Assembly: GCA_905216045.1 (NCBI GenBank)
Contig: CAJMSL010000108.1
Span: 1-6,734, forward strand
Reading direction: 5' to 3'
From: an uncultured bacterium
Lineage (GTDB): Bacteria; Actinomycetota; Coriobacteriia; Coriobacteriales; Coriobacteriaceae
Length of the DNA: 6,734 nucleotides
The notes beneath the pieces were generated by a model. That model did not search any database and had not been told where the DNA came from. It saw only the letters and a program-made list of their open reading frames with translations. Positions 6,265-6,734 of this stretch are shown in pieces. Position 1 is the stretch's first letter. Each line of letters opens with the position of its first letter. Both the position numbers and the translations under genes were made by a program.

Positions 6265-6528
6265 CTACTCGCCAAGACCGCTCTTGATGAGCTCGATGGC
6301 AGCAGCCAGAGCCTCGGCCTCGTCAGCGCCGTCGCACTTGACCTCGACCTCGGTACCGCAGGGGATACCAGCAGCCATGAGGGCCATCGGGGACTTGCCG
6401 TTGACCTCCTTCTCGGGGGTAACGACCGTCACGTCACAGGCGTACTTGCCCATGGTGGAGGCGAACAGACCAGCCGGACGCATGTGCAGACCCTGAGGAT
6501 TAACGAGGGTAGCCTTCTCAGAAACCAT
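6265..6528 (-). CDS. ptsH: PTS phosphocarrier protein HPr
   Basis: An 87-residue cytoplasmic phosphocarrier that receives phosphate from enzyme I on His15 and hands it to sugar-specific EIIA domains. The active site is seen in NPQGLHMRPAG (10-20), with His15 and Arg17. The second conserved element, NGKSPMALMAAG (43-54), holds Ser46, the position phosphorylated by HPr kinase in Firmicutes. Residue 47 is Pro where Firmicute HPr has Ile. Length is normal. The ATG at 6528 has an AAGGAG SD (6535-6540) 6 nt upstream; in-frame codons further upstream lack conserved sequence. It is the first gene of the ptsH-ptsI-fruK' unit. Confidence 0.97.
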   Translation of the reverse strand: MVSEKATLVNPQGLHMRPAGLFASTMGKYACDVTVVTPEKEVNGKSPMALMAAGIPCGTEVEVKCDGADEAEALAAAIELIKSGLGE

Positions 6529-6540
6529 AATTGACTCCTT

Positions 6541-6624
6541 TTTGTGTTTAACCCCTGTCATGCATGTGGCAGGAGTCAGATTCACGACGTTGTTTATATT
6601 AACTCACATCAAACGGTTTTTCAT
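6541..6624 (-). promoter_or_regulatory. ptsH: ptsH leader and probable promoter
   Basis: An AT-rich -10 region reads TAATAT (6596-6601), continuing into TATAAA. The start would fall near 6589, giving a leader of about 60 nt. The 17-nt upstream hexamer (ATGAAA, 6619-6624) is a poor -35, so the promoter may need an activator or the true -10 may be shifted. The leader contains an 8-bp palindrome CATGCATG inside an imperfect CCTG...CAGG hairpin. No clear operator is recognisable. Confidence 0.4.
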
Positions 6625-6676
6625 TGTGTTTCAGACGAATTATTGGACAGATGTGTTTGTCGTCCGCTTGCTCGCC

Positions 6677-6687
6677 GGGGGGGGGGG
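6677..6687. repeat. Homopolymer run of 11 G (plus strand)
   Basis: Eleven consecutive Gs are followed by TTTAGTTTT and then a 38-base stretch (6697-6734) with only one pyrimidine (C6729). This composition differs sharply from the rest of the window. It lies at the very end and upstream of the ptsH promoter. It could be a real polypurine tract or a low-quality contig end. Confidence 0.9.
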
Positions 6688-6734
6688 TTTAGTTTTAGGG
6701 AAAAAAGAGAAGGGGAAAAAGGGAAGAACAAGAA

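Noticed and set aside
6555..6576. Riboswitch or PTS antiterminator (RAT) element in the ptsH leader
   Set aside because: The leader is only about 60 nt, its hairpin is short and mismatched, and there is no overlapping terminator. Only a short palindrome is supported.

Overview
The window looks like chromosomal DNA from a GC-rich Gram-positive gut actinobacterium of the Coriobacteriia (Collinsella or a close relative). This placement is an inference from high GC content, strong AGGAG-type Shine-Dalgarno sites, and my impression of the HPr, enzyme I and PfkB proteins. It is not a database match. Every supported gene lies on the minus strand, so transcription runs from high to low coordinates.

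In transcription order: (1) 6529-6734 is the ptsH upstream region. Its outer end (6677-6734) is an 11-G run followed by an almost pure purine tail and may be a contig-end artefact. (2) ptsH encodes HPr, with His15 and a Ser46-type regulatory serine. (3) A terminator-like hairpin lies in the 127-nt ptsH-ptsI gap. (4) ptsI encodes PTS enzyme I with its catalytic His and Cys intact. (5) A fruK-like PfkB kinase gene is broken by an internal deletion and frameshift (3479-4353), followed by a strong terminator. (6) A second, intact and diverged fruK-like gene (2358-3290) has its own likely promoter and a strong terminator. (7) cca encodes the tRNA CCA-adding enzyme with an HD domain. (8) tRNA-Glu(CTC) has an encoded CCA end, its own promoter and a terminator. 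(9) The first 148 codons of a membrane protein of the LPG-synthase/YbhN-like family run off the left edge.

The first block is a sugar phosphotransferase module. Enzyme I takes phosphate from phosphoenolpyruvate and passes it to HPr, which feeds sugar-specific EII transporters encoded elsewhere. The PfkB kinases would phosphorylate fructose 1-phosphate (or a similar hexose phosphate) delivered by such a transporter. No EII gene is present in the window. The second block (cca plus tRNA-Glu) concerns tRNA maturation and appears to be transcribed separately.

The most notable feature is the broken fruK copy. An 8-nt GCTCACCC joint is readable as expected protein sequence in both frames, which indicates a deletion of about 55 bp between short direct repeats, or an assembly collapse giving the same result. 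I found no sign of an undescribed system, CRISPR array or mobile element.
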